The notes beneath the pieces were generated by a model. That model was not told the origin of the DNA and made no database searches. It was given only the letters and a program-made list of their open reading frames with translations. The position numbers were made by a program, and so were the translations under genes. DNA of 64,000 bases, taken from assembly GCA_045594425.1 (NCBI GenBank), contig JAZNYK010000014.1:37259-101258 (forward strand), read 5' to 3'. Position 1 is the stretch's first letter, and each line of letters begins with the position of its first letter. This document shows, one piece after another, positions 26,801 to 35,400 of the stretch. This DNA is from RGIG1681 sp045594425 (lineage in GTDB: Bacteria; Bacillota; Clostridia; Christensenellales; UBA1242).

Positions 26801-29614
26801 ATAATAAGTTCTGCTTGATTGAGCCTCAACATATCTTTGTCCAAATCTATAAAGTGTGTCTTTTATTGTTTTGCCTGCACCATCAACGTATTCAACATCA
26901 TAAAGGAAAGATTCATATCCGGTTGCTTGCATAGTATCAATAGGTGTTATATATCCATATGAACTAAAGTATGTTAAGATAAAGTCTAAAACTGTCCATG
27001 TTGAAGGATTATAATAATCATACCCATCAGACAATTCTAATTTTTGTGATTTAATTTCTGTTAAAAGCAATTTATCGTTTTGTGTTCTATCAAATGAAAT
27101 AAATAAGTTTTCATCATGATGACCATCAACATCATTGCTTTGCAATGTTTCAATAGGGTCTAATGTTTGTGAAATATTAAACTCTGAAATATTCATTGCT
27201 TGTTCAACGTTAATATAGATTGGTCTTATTTCAGAAGGGCTAAACTCTGTTTGAAGTGTGGTTTGGAAATAGATTCCACCATTAAGTTCACCCACTGCAC
27301 CTTGAATTCCAATATATTTTAAACCTTCAATGCTGTTTGCAACATTATAGTTTGAATATAAATAGAACACAAAATAATCTCTATAAGACCATGTTGAAAC
27401 GTCTGTATAATCAAATCTTTCAGAAAGTTGTAAGTTGAAGTTTTGATACTTTTCAAAATTTGCATCAGTTGAAGTAAGAACCTTAAAGTCTGATGATGGA
27501 ACTGCCAAAAAGTCTTCTGGTGAAATCAAAATAGATTCATTAAAACCAACTGTTTCATCTTTTAACACTGAAACTTCATAATTATAATATGTTGAACCTG
27601 CTAATGTTGGTTCTACTAACAATGGTCCAAAACCACCACTTCCTGATGTTGGGAATGAGTATGAACCAGAACTTCCAACGATGTTATAATATGTTCCATT
27701 TAACAAAACATAATTGCCTGTTACTGCATCATATCCTTCAACCACAGCGGTTTCTGTGTTCATGTTTGCCTTCATATCTGTTATTTGATAAACAGGCAAC
27801 TTCACGTCAACTCCAGAACCTGCATAAAAGTCTGCAAAACCATATCTGCTTAAATCATTGCCAACAGTTAAATCACTGTAGTATTCATAAACCAAGATTT
27901 GGTCTGAAAGTGTCCAAGTGTCTTTTTTGTTAATATCAAAACCACCAGACAATTTCAAAGTCATTTCATCGGTTGTTGTTTTCAAAGTTGTGTAACTAGG
28001 GTCCAAGAAATGAACACCTTTATTAACAATTGAATTACCATTTAAAGATTTCAAAACATAATAAGCGTTTCCATAAACGTCAGTTAATGTTTCTGATTTT
28101 TCAACATGGTAATAATTGCCATTAATTAAAACGCAATAAATTGTTTTTTCAGGTGAATAAGCATCTGCTTCTGGATAATATTCACGATAAACAATTTGGG
28201 AAACGTCAAGTTCAACACCGCCAACATATTCACCATTATCATCTAATTTGCGTTCAAAATCAGAAAGTGAATTTTGTCCAAATGTGTTGTTTGACTCAAA
28301 ATGATAGAATTCAAAAACAATAATTTCATCGGTATCTGTCCAAGTTGATGGAACATCAATATCAAATGTGCTTGAAAAATGAATTAATGCTTTTTCATTC
28401 GCCCATTGAACAAGGTTTAAAAAGTCTCCAGAATCATCTCTTTCCATAACTTTATAAACATTGTCACCGTATTCACCAACACCAAGCATAGCCATAATTG
28501 AGTCCAAAGCGTCTGAAATTGGTGAAGTAACTTCATTTGCTGGAGCAAGTGTCATTGTGTATGTTTCACTTGATTCATCAAAATTAGTTGCGTCTGTATA
28601 AGTAATGTTTAATGCATTATCACTAGGAACATAAACTGTTGAACTAACATATTTCCAATCGATATCTGGTTCATCGATTGACTTAATATAAAATGGTTCA
28701 CCAGATTTTTCTGCATGAGTGATAAAGTCTGCCATAATCTGATATTGTTCAGGTGTGGCAACAAATTGTTCATAATAGTCACCATAAGCGCTACTATTAT
28801 AAAATTTGTTATTTTTGTAAGTAATGCTATCTTTGAATGATTCAAAGGTGCTTTCAACCATATCGGTTGCTGTTGCTTTTAATTTGTTTTGAACATTTGT
28901 TGTTGTGATTTCATAGGTAAGTTTTGCAACTTCATCTGGGTCAACACTAGATGAGTTATATGCTGAAATAACTATTGGAACTCTTTGCCCTGCGTTTGCA
29001 TAAGACCTATATTTATTTGCATCGTATGTTGATGTTGCCAACACTTGTCCTGCAACGGATGTGTTTGTATTCACATTAAGTGCTTCATTAAACGATGTTA
29101 CAATTGAGTTAATACCCATCATCATAAACATCATTGTAAGTGGAAGTGCTATAATCATAAGAATATTTTTAAACATTCTCATAATAATGCCTGTTTTGTT
29201 GTTTCCTACACCCTTCTTCTTTTTATCAACAAAAGCATTATTTGCATTTTCCCACTCTTGTTTAACAATTGCAACAATTGTGAAAATAACTATAAGAATT
29301 ATTGAAACACCAACTGAACCTTTAAATATTTCAGTTAACACTTCTAGATAAGTTCCGTCAAAAACTTCAATATTTGATGCGTAATCCACATATTGGTCAA
29401 CAGACGTTCCAATACCTAGCATTTCATGCATAACAAATTCAAGTGCTTCCATAACTGCAAGAACAAACTTGCATACTGTCCATAAAAGTTGTAAAACAAA
29501 GTTAACAATTTTTGCTGCTATGTTTCCAACAATTGACCAAAACATAGATGCCAAAAAACTAGAACTATGTCCAGTAGCAAATATATTTGTGAATAAGTTT
29601 AATATGTTAAACAT
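17885..29614 (-). CDS. Giant VirB6-like membrane protein with 3.3-kilo-residue ectodomain
   Basis: 3909 residues in one uninterrupted frame. N-terminal membrane block at about 25-57, 101-117 and 148-170; C-terminal block at about 3537-3582, 3610-3632 and 3665-3682; the roughly 3360 residues between should lie outside the membrane; the last 225 are cytoplasmic. It shares ANKYRSYANAGQRVPI (about 199-214), YQIMADFITH (about 288), GDVFVV (about 3340) and VAKGIVSADGWPTAIK with its paralogues. In the paralogues the second and third blocks are about 100 residues apart; here they are about 3050 apart, so a giant insert sits between them. Its first half carries ten TWT repeats; the second half is helical-looking and unrepeated. 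The tail has a duplicated IPGIGESFKxGQ and ends Pro/Lys/Asp-rich. AAGGAG precedes the ATG; virB4 ends 19 bases upstream. Function is inferred as the surface part of a secretion-like machine. Confidence 0.75.
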   Translation of the reverse strand: MFNILNLFTNIFATGHSSSFLASMFWSIVGNIAAKIVNFVLQLLWTVCKFVLAVMEALEFVMHEMLGIGTSVDQYVDYASNIEVFDGTYLEVLTEIFKGSVGVSIILIVIFTIVAIVKQEWENANNAFVDKKKKGVGNNKTGIIMRMFKNILMIIALPLTMMFMMMGINSIVTSFNEALNVNTNTSVAGQVLATSTYDANKYRSYANAGQRVPIVISAYNSSSVDPDEVAKLTYEITTTNVQNKLKATATDMVESTFESFKDSITYKNNKFYNSSAYGDYYEQFVATPEQYQIMADFITHAEKSGEPFYIKSIDEPDIDWKYVSSTVYVPSDNALNITYTDATNFDESSETYTMTLAPANEVTSPISDALDSIMAMLGVGEYGDNVYKVMERDDSGDFLNLVQWANEKALIHFSSTFDIDVPSTWTDTDEIIVFEFYHFESNNTFGQNSLSDFERKLDDNGEYVGGVELDVSQIVYREYYPEADAYSPEKTIYCVLINGNYYHVEKSETLTDVYGNAYYVLKSLNGNSIVNKGVHFLDPSYTTLKTTTDEMTLKLSGGFDINKKDTWTLSDQILVYEYYSDLTVGNDLSRYGFADFYAGSGVDVKLPVYQITDMKANMNTETAVVEGYDAVTGNYVLLNGTYYNIVGSSGSYSFPTSGSGGFGPLLVEPTLAGSTYYNYEVSVLKDETVGFNESILISPEDFLAVPSSDFKVLTSTDANFEKYQNFNLQLSERFDYTDVSTWSYRDYFVFYLYSNYNVANSIEGLKYIGIQGAVGELNGGIYFQTTLQTEFSPSEIRPIYINVEQAMNISEFNISQTLDPIETLQSNDVDGHHDENLFISFDRTQNDKLLLTEIKSQKLELSDGYDYYNPSTWTVLDFILTYFSSYGYITPIDTMQATGYESFLYDVEYVDGAGKTIKDTLYRFGQRYVEAQSSRTYYLSEYNALNNLKSSDSTKSIIHSSINQFFNKSMFDFICEYNAIDSTNVVSTYDELNENLFTNFNMYVYDTPDLVEDLVADNYNEQSVMSLPLFTYKNDSFDRLDITTWTQFDWLRYYVSSGSVASGNHSTSIVYGSDNKLYALLSNNKLVNIQDGTFAMNLANNSTISASKATIPSVGTTVDAYVENNLAHLIKTSDQISSLKLYSTMKYSYTAPALPLSHNSSITETTDITDLDAIIAKYSGSGLVASKKYDFELFFDSTAGSYFIKVGDVYVVVSISGVGSHYILFNTNNTMTLNTVNNPVKKVDGLVYKSFSNTSITKTNFIDTAIYDITKDTTPVDYQVYEWISSSERYIVVEKNKKLTFVKYDDSKANYQELSSSINAVKAREIIEYLYNTYYKELYLKQVSNVELDRVSSSSTTDQDARFVSSFDVSNMKTWNPMNIILYNLGLIDESGGEITGKIYRSTTSDKVYLNITTNVDDLVENIYINITKICYESSNENVYREYSSKDSAIIEMNLRMFLVASLDGTMAANPSATESLKDYLKMLSTIGSTGGYLTGVAEQDSKKIEISFTDITTTLPTAWKWIDVLYYNYYDVSRTANESKYLRYLSINGTKRETYLNLSTTSDELYLHYYNELGQAGSILTNTFTEAGVESITFSDSNFSIIGMIYNKLTGQTTGNVNKYGFKQFGTNADKTFYYIQSAYDNRYYSVYNLDPSISTISFKVLDTNGDYVPLATGVSAKEFLYYTPNADNVYDWKLFDFIVSYAAGDSQANTYSSSLYSYNSNKYFVVKDYYINLSALDEYVTYDISAGAVDEITTKGLTPIEHFGFGSELNETADRHKVILRHKNLHQTATEAQKMVAIDAEKITNASTGLIAEIIPFSQGFDANDFSTWTLSDFIIYYAFSSGFYTPVDPADVDFTVYTKESYVENGEVKYKDVTYTYSTINFQSFINNGGAPAYVYSLQKEDLYGSVNTYKVINLGRTIESEVSTYLDYEIFMNLYSNKMASAQVVETNRISLELSDTGLKSPNDGQFYYTVTPEEPVVDFTYKNYYFLQSNFEEFNKFLLSENIPQSLILDIADNRADIYGTINLKLPAGFDIESPNTWTLLDYIVLYEYSRGSSSLSFGDTSANANLFYNLSYEELKSADNYVSLYTSDGNNRILALNGNYYNLTSYVTEKDPGLINFVSHLVTALEGEGLTGSLASLLKNTLNSAPIEAGSFGEYLKTHLSTSKKDNELLIELKTISQNYVTSGATDEDSIDLAEYILMLSNAQIGKGLTDTLIKQYFYTYLNQYNDTLKKQSEYEVSDSCKVNNYSNGTVTVGEVVTKGSVGAYDFKVMIEEIDFAISKASHVFRTLGESADTVSYVSRTDETMRYYKSIYYNTKSAYQISLTAYPTGVISNLVREVSWPQKLMNDMQVLYPDLNWNTLIATDGWLDTLGEYTSAYTNGLYESSGNSSNTTAAGLVLSEFFLSVANRDHSGYADYEYTSLFDEDVLKSLMLSLLGEEEYRTLSLQAEVFVQLFNTSFAAVLDDIAYENAINIVDGEVDNFVMCVYKSFLATTILSSDFGEYLYTIATRVYAQYTIYESLALASGDYGNYYAYVNDMVGIDGELVEAFKYSTFYELVKYENKLSGGTPMYTFNMYNVYKFFQEENGVTDENVIKAGFDSQTSTEDGYYSLFKSLLNKLNQHYMGVYSKDGKIDDNSPIYCFMVETYWAIYYECPLDYFGNRVIPFYLNIYKDYMEGTIERWEIMDDVSIVDAPTFLANYESYVSVVEQERESIISQIKDLTTDGLFGEIFTNINKIPITNSYERGSEFGYLKHALGSTVFQDLAKISKYSARGWKNFLEKSEAGDAESWEYIQEAFGGLQNVIDEVGAIIAIGTDGNPSNTRTEKGSRKFMYDGLWESILEEFDDLFGTSTRDSYITSVYEDILEKLDELYLSMSNYIDAQKIVDKIEKASITFTLGQYGQNYVSTGYDYNIENREYTFNSYLSASRLAEYVYGGAYLEQFGVEPTYTSYEYEGAISQTKVFDSKTNSIKTKLGMWTQLRDFAGELANYTSRLYFMTNLPDVAANTMDGVKLDDYIYGEVIGSYGAGGQMIMKTTPEYLILQHLITEKGISADTFVRLIFGDTYNQLSILGLNDSNISGRINYANMLSLAKYLDGTGPSLTESEKYNAVLDYLIYIQGSDYTSGYYRDDVALEDDVNNEIDTNDDGEVDPNERIHQAFTNVISYLIVSEEQAEDETVEKSFTLDDITFKELKLLLMEKIVDYEQNPSETGAENADRYIELFNLISAQFDFCALDFEMSGITLSDSVGTQLKPIELDVYEADAAASAEQKARDGALLYIKRSSTTYVYGEFDIDDTTKNTILRLAGVANRPIEEIVNLEYDSLYDRNGRYDEALGDVFVVCTLDLETGKFIPVLARGNDAKIDDFADDTDYRKYLARYHIDISSAYYTSKVLQSDGSGGTTVCNVYPVVAKGIVSADGWPTAIKTLDGDVSYYRTDITAASSVTEDAVAATASVSSVNTVGYTDFVHSSSHEKVSGENKKTMFMGSYDLKTFVSSDVDVYYLQDETEYVLPAVDEFGGINVLDDFSSHFYMGGQTYIFIIMGFTTMFPILLNASLAAFRRVLDLIFLTLLGPLVISMNSLSTQDDDKKSMGAKAFTEWKRMVSKTLMAAFGYVIAFNVYYILSQTALQIEYVSDETMAKITRIGGLNFIKKPLLESVLRYVFVLSAASVVKSGASLMTRLVTNEQVRNPFAPAVGKGEKEVLESVKGIFEGIKKAPGKVGGLISGKTGLGALNAIGKGAKNLLPGSAMFDKMRGNAKRASAKRQAAEMSQQAQDKGVDKSKADMAAQQFAENENAMHQKEQDDKIKSANQFMSENMGGFGQKKPFENDENIPGIGESFKNGQSDGKIPGIGESFKKGQADPPKKGGKGGGKKGKAREDDDGDDEKQEKEPPKPEKPPKDDGGDD
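18030..18115 (-). repeat. Duplicated IPGIGESFKxGQ element
   Basis: In the cytoplasmic tail of the 3909-residue protein the sequence IPGIGESFKNGQ is repeated about 16 residues later as IPGIGESFKKGQ. The DNA copies are close to identical (AATTCCAGGAA / AATTCCTGGAA on the plus strand), so this is a more recent duplication than the ectodomain array. Confidence 0.8.
23440..28400 (-). repeat. Divergent TWT-repeat array in the 3909-residue protein
   Basis: At protein level, ten divergent copies of a unit with a core like LSxGFDxxxxxTWTLxDFIxxYxYS. Cores lie near 28340, 27905, 27390, 26990, 26480, 25490, 25050, 24530, 24110 and 23480 (tryptophan codons), usually 130-175 residues apart. The long gap between the fifth and sixth holds a possible worn copy near 26100 (TDITDLDAIIAKYSGSG). 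Several units end in a hairpin-like stretch such as YVLLNGTYYNI, YCVLINGNYYHV or ILALNGNYYNL. At DNA level the copies are too diverged to look repetitive, which means the array is old rather than a recent slippage product. Confidence 0.75.
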
Positions 29615-29633
29615 AATTCTAGTTTTTCTCCTT

Positions 29634-32318
29634 CTACTTTAAGTCATCCCTAAGTTTTTCAAACAAGTTTCTAATTCTGTCATTAACGAGAACGTCTACG
29701 TTTGTTCTTGAGTATGTGCTAGTCATCAAGAAAGCACGACCTCTAGGGTTTGATGTGATTGTGTCTTGTTCTTTTTCGTTAATCTTACCTGCTTTTTCAT
29801 AAAGAATAACAAGGTCATTCATATCTTGAGGAGCAAGCGCAAAGATAAGCGAATATTGACAAGCGTTGATAATCGCCGTTGATTTTCTAGCAATTTCAGG
29901 CGAACCAGTAAAGTCTTTAATGTTTTGTGTAATAACGATTTGTGAACCAGCGTATTTTCTGATACGTTTAGCCATTTGTTGCATGAAGTCAAGAGCAACG
30001 GTTTGTTTTGGGTCGATAAATACGTGGGCTTCGTCAATAACTACAATAATTTTTCTGTTTGTGTGATAACGTGCGTTGTAGTCTTTGTTGTTAATAACTT
30101 CGTTGTTAAGCCATCTCATGATAAGAAGCATTTGCGCGTTAGCAACGGCACCAGCGTTGTTAGCAAGAAGTGACTGGAAGTTAAACACGATAAAGTTTTC
30201 CGCAGAAGAAATTGTTGAAGGACCATTCCACAATTGGGCGTTACGTCCACCTTCCGCAAATTTGTTAAGATAGATTTTTAAAATCTTATAGTTTGTTCTG
30301 TTATATTCATCAGTAGCGTTATCATACTTTTCACAAATATAATTGTAAAGGTCCTGCATGATTGGAAATTGTTCAGGTTTTACGTTTTCAATTTGTGTTG
30401 TGTTTGTGATACCGAACTTTGTGTAAAGTTCCTTTAACGCTTCTGTCAAAAGTTCCATACCGTCCATGGTGATACCGTCAAGAATCATTCCGAAGAATGT
30501 TTCAAGGAACTGCATGTGCATGGCAAGTGAAACGTTACCAGAACCACTGTCTTCATCGTCTTGTGACGAGTTTACTTGAAGTGGATTAATACGACCTTCT
30601 CTCGCAGAACCTACGTCAATAACTTTTCCGTACATATTTCTAGCGATAATGTCATATTCTTTTTCAGGGTCAAGTATGAAGATTTTACTATTATCCGCTG
30701 CAAGGTTTGCAAGGATTGACTTGGTACAGAATGACTTTCCGCAACCAGATTTACCCATGATAACCATGTTTGAGTTAATTCTTTCTTTGTCTCTTTGGAA
30801 GAAGTCAAGGAACACCGGTTCACTGTTCATACCAACATAGAAACCTTTAGGGTCTTGAATCGCATCCGAAACAAATGGGAAAATCGCTGCAAGAGATGAT
30901 GAGTTGATACCTCTTTCAAATCTCTTGAGTGTCATACGTCTTGAAACGTTACAGTTTGTGAAAGCGTCTTTTTGCTTTCCGAACAAATCATAAATTCTGA
31001 AACCAGACCTCATGATTTGAGTTTTAAATGCTTTCTTTTGCTCTAACTCAACCATCATATATGTGTTGGTATCGAGCAACACTTCTGAACCTTGTTTGAT
31101 ATAACCCAAAAGTTCGGTAAGTGTTTGTAAGTGAGTTTGAGATTCAAGCACAGAAGATGCTTTTGTGCTACCTTCTGATGCAGCCATTCTAACGTCCATG
31201 ATAGCCTTATCAAGACGTTTTTCAGATTCACCTTGGTCAACTGTTCTAAACTTACAGCAAATTCTTGCACCTGGAACTGAGAAGAATGCTCTGCCCCATG
31301 CGTTTGGAACGGCGATTGGATAATCTGAAAGTTGATAGCATGAATATGCTTTGCCATCAATTGTAACTCTGTTTAACCCAAATGTAACTTTATCTGGCAT
31401 AATCCAGTTGAGCAAGTCTTTTGGGTCAAGGTTTTTAACTTCTCTTTCATCGAAGTTTGTTGTGTAGAAACTCTTTAAGAAAATTGCAGTTTGTTTTCTA
31501 TCGAGAATCTTTGGTTCTAATGCACCACCAGAACCACTTTCAATTGTGCTTGAAACAAAGTTTATAACTTGAATCAAACTTTTTACGTTTGTGCTAAAAA
31601 ATGCCAAATACATATGGTCCTTGAACACTGGGAACTCACTGTCAACGTTCATTTGTTCAAGGTTTTGAATTCTGGCTTCAGCAATTTCAAGTCTTGGTCT
31701 TGCTTCGTTAATATTTGTTGAGCCGTGTCGAACTGATTCAAGAATTTCTTCTCTCTTTTTGCATTCGTTATCAATATAGTTGTCAAAAACCATTGGTCTT
31801 GCAAATTTATAAATTGCACCAAGGTCTTCAGGAGCAACTGTTTTGAATGCACTTTCTAATGTTTCAATGTAAGCATTCTGTCTTGCTTCTGCAAGCATAT
31901 AGAACTGAATACTATTAAGTTCGATTGCTGCACCAAAATATTCCTTGTAGTCAATAATACCGATTTTGTGTTTTTCATCATAATCTTGTTCAAGAATACC
32001 AACATAAGGCAAAAGATTTTTAACGTTCTTTTTAGAAGAACCTTTCATCTTTTTGTAGGTGTTAATACCAAAGAAATGTTTAAACAAGTCACCAACCTGT
32101 TTATAAAGTCTAACACCTGGTTCAAAACTCATAAACAAAGCGGCTGTTATGAAGATTGTAACACCCGAAATTACTAACTTCATGATAGTAGAAAAACCAC
32201 TCGTCCAAGCAAGTGCTAAAAACACAAGTGCAAATAAAACCACAAATATATCCGAGAAATTAAAGCCCTTAAAGAACTGAACTTTAACCTTCGTAGATTT
32301 TGGTATCATTCTTGACAT
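29634..32318 (-). CDS. VirB4-type secretion ATPase with N-terminal membrane domain
   Basis: 894 residues. Residues about 20-65 form two membrane segments (FVVLFALVFLALAWTSGF and LVISGVTIFITAALFMSF), resembling a VirB3/PrgI-like module fused to the ATPase. The rest is the VirB4/TraE-type P-loop ATPase: Walker A MGKSGCGKSF near 521, Walker B IVVIDEAHVFID near 757, and SQIVITQNIKDF after it, the usual order in VirB4. VirB4 powers pilus subunit handling and substrate transfer at the inner face of type IV systems. It has its own promoter and AAGGAG, and is followed by the 3909- and 944-residue membrane proteins in the same unit. Codon use looks richer in CG-containing codons than the giant genes. 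The family call is firm; the precise subfamily (it recalls the ATPase of mycoplasma ICEs) is not tested. Confidence 0.92.
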   Translation of the reverse strand: MSRMIPKSTKVKVQFFKGFNFSDIFVVLFALVFLALAWTSGFSTIMKLVISGVTIFITAALFMSFEPGVRLYKQVGDLFKHFFGINTYKKMKGSSKKNVKNLLPYVGILEQDYDEKHKIGIIDYKEYFGAAIELNSIQFYMLAEARQNAYIETLESAFKTVAPEDLGAIYKFARPMVFDNYIDNECKKREEILESVRHGSTNINEARPRLEIAEARIQNLEQMNVDSEFPVFKDHMYLAFFSTNVKSLIQVINFVSSTIESGSGGALEPKILDRKQTAIFLKSFYTTNFDEREVKNLDPKDLLNWIMPDKVTFGLNRVTIDGKAYSCYQLSDYPIAVPNAWGRAFFSVPGARICCKFRTVDQGESEKRLDKAIMDVRMAASEGSTKASSVLESQTHLQTLTELLGYIKQGSEVLLDTNTYMMVELEQKKAFKTQIMRSGFRIYDLFGKQKDAFTNCNVSRRMTLKRFERGINSSSLAAIFPFVSDAIQDPKGFYVGMNSEPVFLDFFQRDKERINSNMVIMGKSGCGKSFCTKSILANLAADNSKIFILDPEKEYDIIARNMYGKVIDVGSAREGRINPLQVNSSQDDEDSGSGNVSLAMHMQFLETFFGMILDGITMDGMELLTEALKELYTKFGITNTTQIENVKPEQFPIMQDLYNYICEKYDNATDEYNRTNYKILKIYLNKFAEGGRNAQLWNGPSTISSAENFIVFNFQSLLANNAGAVANAQMLLIMRWLNNEVINNKDYNARYHTNRKIIVVIDEAHVFIDPKQTVALDFMQQMAKRIRKYAGSQIVITQNIKDFTGSPEIARKSTAIINACQYSLIFALAPQDMNDLVILYEKAGKINEKEQDTITSNPRGRAFLMTSTYSRTNVDVLVNDRIRNLFEKLRDDLK

Positions 32319-32341
32319 AATCTATAATTCTCCTTATATAT

Positions 32342-32370
32342 AGTATATAATATTAGTGAAAAACAAGCAA
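32342..32370 (-). promoter_or_regulatory. Internal promoter before virB4-like gene
   Basis: Minus-strand TTGCTT (32370-32365), 17-base spacer, TATACT (32347-32342). Transcription would start about 17 bases before the ATG, leaving just room for AAGGAG. It gives the ATPase unit expression independent of the giant gene upstream. Confidence 0.65.
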
Positions 32371-32416
32371 ATCAATAACTACTTTTGCCACATTTTTGTG
32401 GCAAAAGTTTATTGAT
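32371..32416. terminator. Strong hairpin between giant gene and virB4-like gene
   Basis: Two nested stems, ATCAATAA and TTTTGCCAC with TTTTTG-like loop, 9 bases past the stop of the largest gene. The T-run is good on the plus strand (eight T) and only interrupted (TTTGCTTGTTTTT) on the minus strand, where it would be needed. It may act as a leaky terminator or as a 3-prime stabiliser of the 13.5-kb giant message. Confidence 0.65.
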
Positions 32417-32424
32417 TTTTTTTA

Positions 32425-35400
32425 TTATTTTTTCTTTTTAGCAATTGCACTTACTGAACTGATTGCAACGTCTACATCACCTAACTCTTTAACCAATTTT
32501 TCGTATTCGTTATCGAGTCTTGAGTAATGTATTTGAAGTTCTGTTCTTAATTGAACATCACCTGCTTTTGTGCTTCCTTCAAGTTTCTTGATTTCTGATT
32601 CTAACAACTTCTTAGATTCTAACAAATCACGAATTGTTGAACCAAAGTTATCATTTTGTCTCTTGATTAAAGCATTCATTCTAGAGTTGAGTCTAGAAGA
32701 TTCGGCAATGATATTTCTTCTTACCATTGATTCAATGTCAAGTTTGATTCTATCCATATGACCACGTTGTCTTCTCATGAAGTATGCAACTGCCCACATG
32801 ATTCTTCTGCCTTGTTCTGAATCTGGTTCGATTTCTTTGCCATCTTTTCTTGGGAATCTGTATTCGTTGAATATATTTCTTACCCTTCCACTGTTATATC
32901 CAACTGGAGCGCCACCTGCAACAGGTTTAACTTTTGTTTCAATTAATCTATGTTCAAATTCATTCTTTCTAGCGGCTGCCATTTCATATTCTTTCTTAAG
33001 AACTGAAAGTCTTACGCTTGAAGTTTCAATTTGCTCTCTAATCTTCTTTGCTTGAGCCCTAGAGCCACTGCTTTGAACACCAGAAGTAATTTCTTTGAGT
33101 GCAGAACCAAGTCTTCCCATGTGCTTTTGTTCTTCCTCATATTTTCTAAGAGCACTGTTATAATTGTTAACAACATTTTGATAAATCTTAGATTCATTTG
33201 TTGTAAGCGCTTTAAGCATTGTTCTTGAAACGCCTGAATTGTTAACTTTGCTTCTTTGAACGTAAACGCCGTTAAGTCTTTGCAAGTCACTAGCGTCACT
33301 ACGCAAGAAATTATTGTTATGAACACGGTTGTTTGCTTTTGCAAGTTCACGTTCAAGATGTTTTGCAAGCGCTTCTTTCTTTTGGTCTTCGCTCATATCA
33401 GCAAAACCTTTCTTTTTGCCTGCTTTAAAACTTTCTTGCAAACTTGGTTTGAGTTTTGCAAACAAACTATCATATGAAAGAGCACTTCTTTCAGTTGAGA
33501 ATTGTTTGTATGCTTTGTTAATATCAGCAGCATTTGTTCTATCAAGTTCAATTTCCATTCTAGTTTTAGCACCAGTCATTGTTTTGCCAACATAAGCATA
33601 ACCATTTGATGCTGTTGCAGGAATATACTTGCTTCCAAACTTCATTCTGTCGCTAGTCTTCTTCATTTCGTTCATGAGTTCATTTGTAACTGCTCTTTGT
33701 TGAACAGCAACTGGACTCTTTCCTAAATTAGCCCTGAATTGGTTACCAAGTTTGCTATTGTATCTTGAATACAATTGTTCAGCAAGTGGACCAAATTCCT
33801 TCTTAAATGCTGCTTCATATTCACTGCTATTGCCTTTAAAGTTTCTGTTAAATTCATTAACTTTATCAAATGTCTTTTGAAGTTCAATAGCCCTATTTTG
33901 GTTTTGAATTGTGCTTTCAAGACTTCTCTTTCCGTAGTAACTCTTTTGATATCTACGTTTTGTCTTTTCGCTAACTTCGCCACCTGTTTTTTCATATTCT
34001 TCTTCATAAGCCTTGATATCACGAACACGTTTTGCAGTGATTGCTCTGTCAAGTCCTGGGATATGAAGTTTAGATTGAACGTGTCTATATTTCTTTGAAC
34101 CGTCTTTGTATCTAACAGTTTCGGTTTCAATACCTTTCTCTTCAAGGTATGTTGTTGGGTCAAGACCTGCGTCTTTAGCAACCTTCTTAGAAGCAACTTG
34201 ATGCAATCTGTTCATATGTGAAGCCATACTGTTTTCACGAATTTTAACGACTGCTTGTTGTTGCTCTTTTGTCAAATCTGCAAACTTGAAGTTTTCATCA
34301 AGTTTCTTGCCGTTTGCATCAGTTTGACCTTTGAATTGTTGTAAGAATTGTTTGTTAGATTGTTTGATTACTGTGTTTGCAGACCTGTTATCCAAATAGT
34401 TGTTAACAAATGTATTGAAGTTTGCACCAAAGTCAACATTCTTATTACGCATTGCTCTTGTTGCATTAAATCTTGCGATTTGTCCATCAATATCTGTCAA
34501 GTCTTGTTTGTGTTGGTCTTTAACTGCTTGTGACATATTCTTACCAGACATTCCGAGTGAATATCCAGCGTTATCAGCAAATCTCTTAATCGCACCTGGG
34601 CGTCTTGCAGCAGTAACTTCTGAACCTGTTTTGTAAAGTGCACTTAAGTTGCCTGTTGTCAAAGCCTCATGTTTTAAGAGTGATTGTTTTTCTTTATATG
34701 CACGTTGTTCTTCAGAAGACATTTGTGCAAAGTTTGCTGGAAGTTTTGTGTCAATTTTTTGTGCTTCAAACTTAGCAACTTCAGCCTCTCTTGCTGCTCT
34801 GCTCATTGTTGCATATTGACCGCCACCAGTCTTAATATCAGTAATCTTCTTTTCAAGAACTCTGTTCCAGTTTGTATAAGCCGCAGATTGTTCTGGAAGT
34901 TTCTTTGTAACTTTATACCAGATTGCTTGTGCGCCTTTTTCTCTTCTTTCACTGCGTGTTCCGTTAACATCTTTAACAAATGCATCAAATGCTTCAGAAA
35001 CACCTTTAATTTGTTGTTGTTTCTTCTTACTCTTGCCAAATCCAACTTGATTAACAAGGTCTGGAGTTTGACTTCTGAAGAAGTCTGCCCTAGCATCAGC
35101 ACCGGCTTTGTTAGGGTCGATATCTTTTGTTACGCCATTATAAACGCCTTTATTGAATGCTTTAGATGAACCTTTAAGTTTAGAGATTGATGAGTCAAAC
35201 GCATCTGCAATACCTCTTCCTTGACCATACTTAGTTGCTTGACCATATTTAGCATTTTCACGAAGAACTGTCTTTCCACTTGAGTCTGTTGTAAAGAACA
35301 TATCTTTTGCAAGTGCAGATTTTAATTGAGTTTCATTTTTAAGAATATAATCATGTCCGAGTGTACCATCTCCACTCTCTAATGAAACGGCTGCTCTTTC

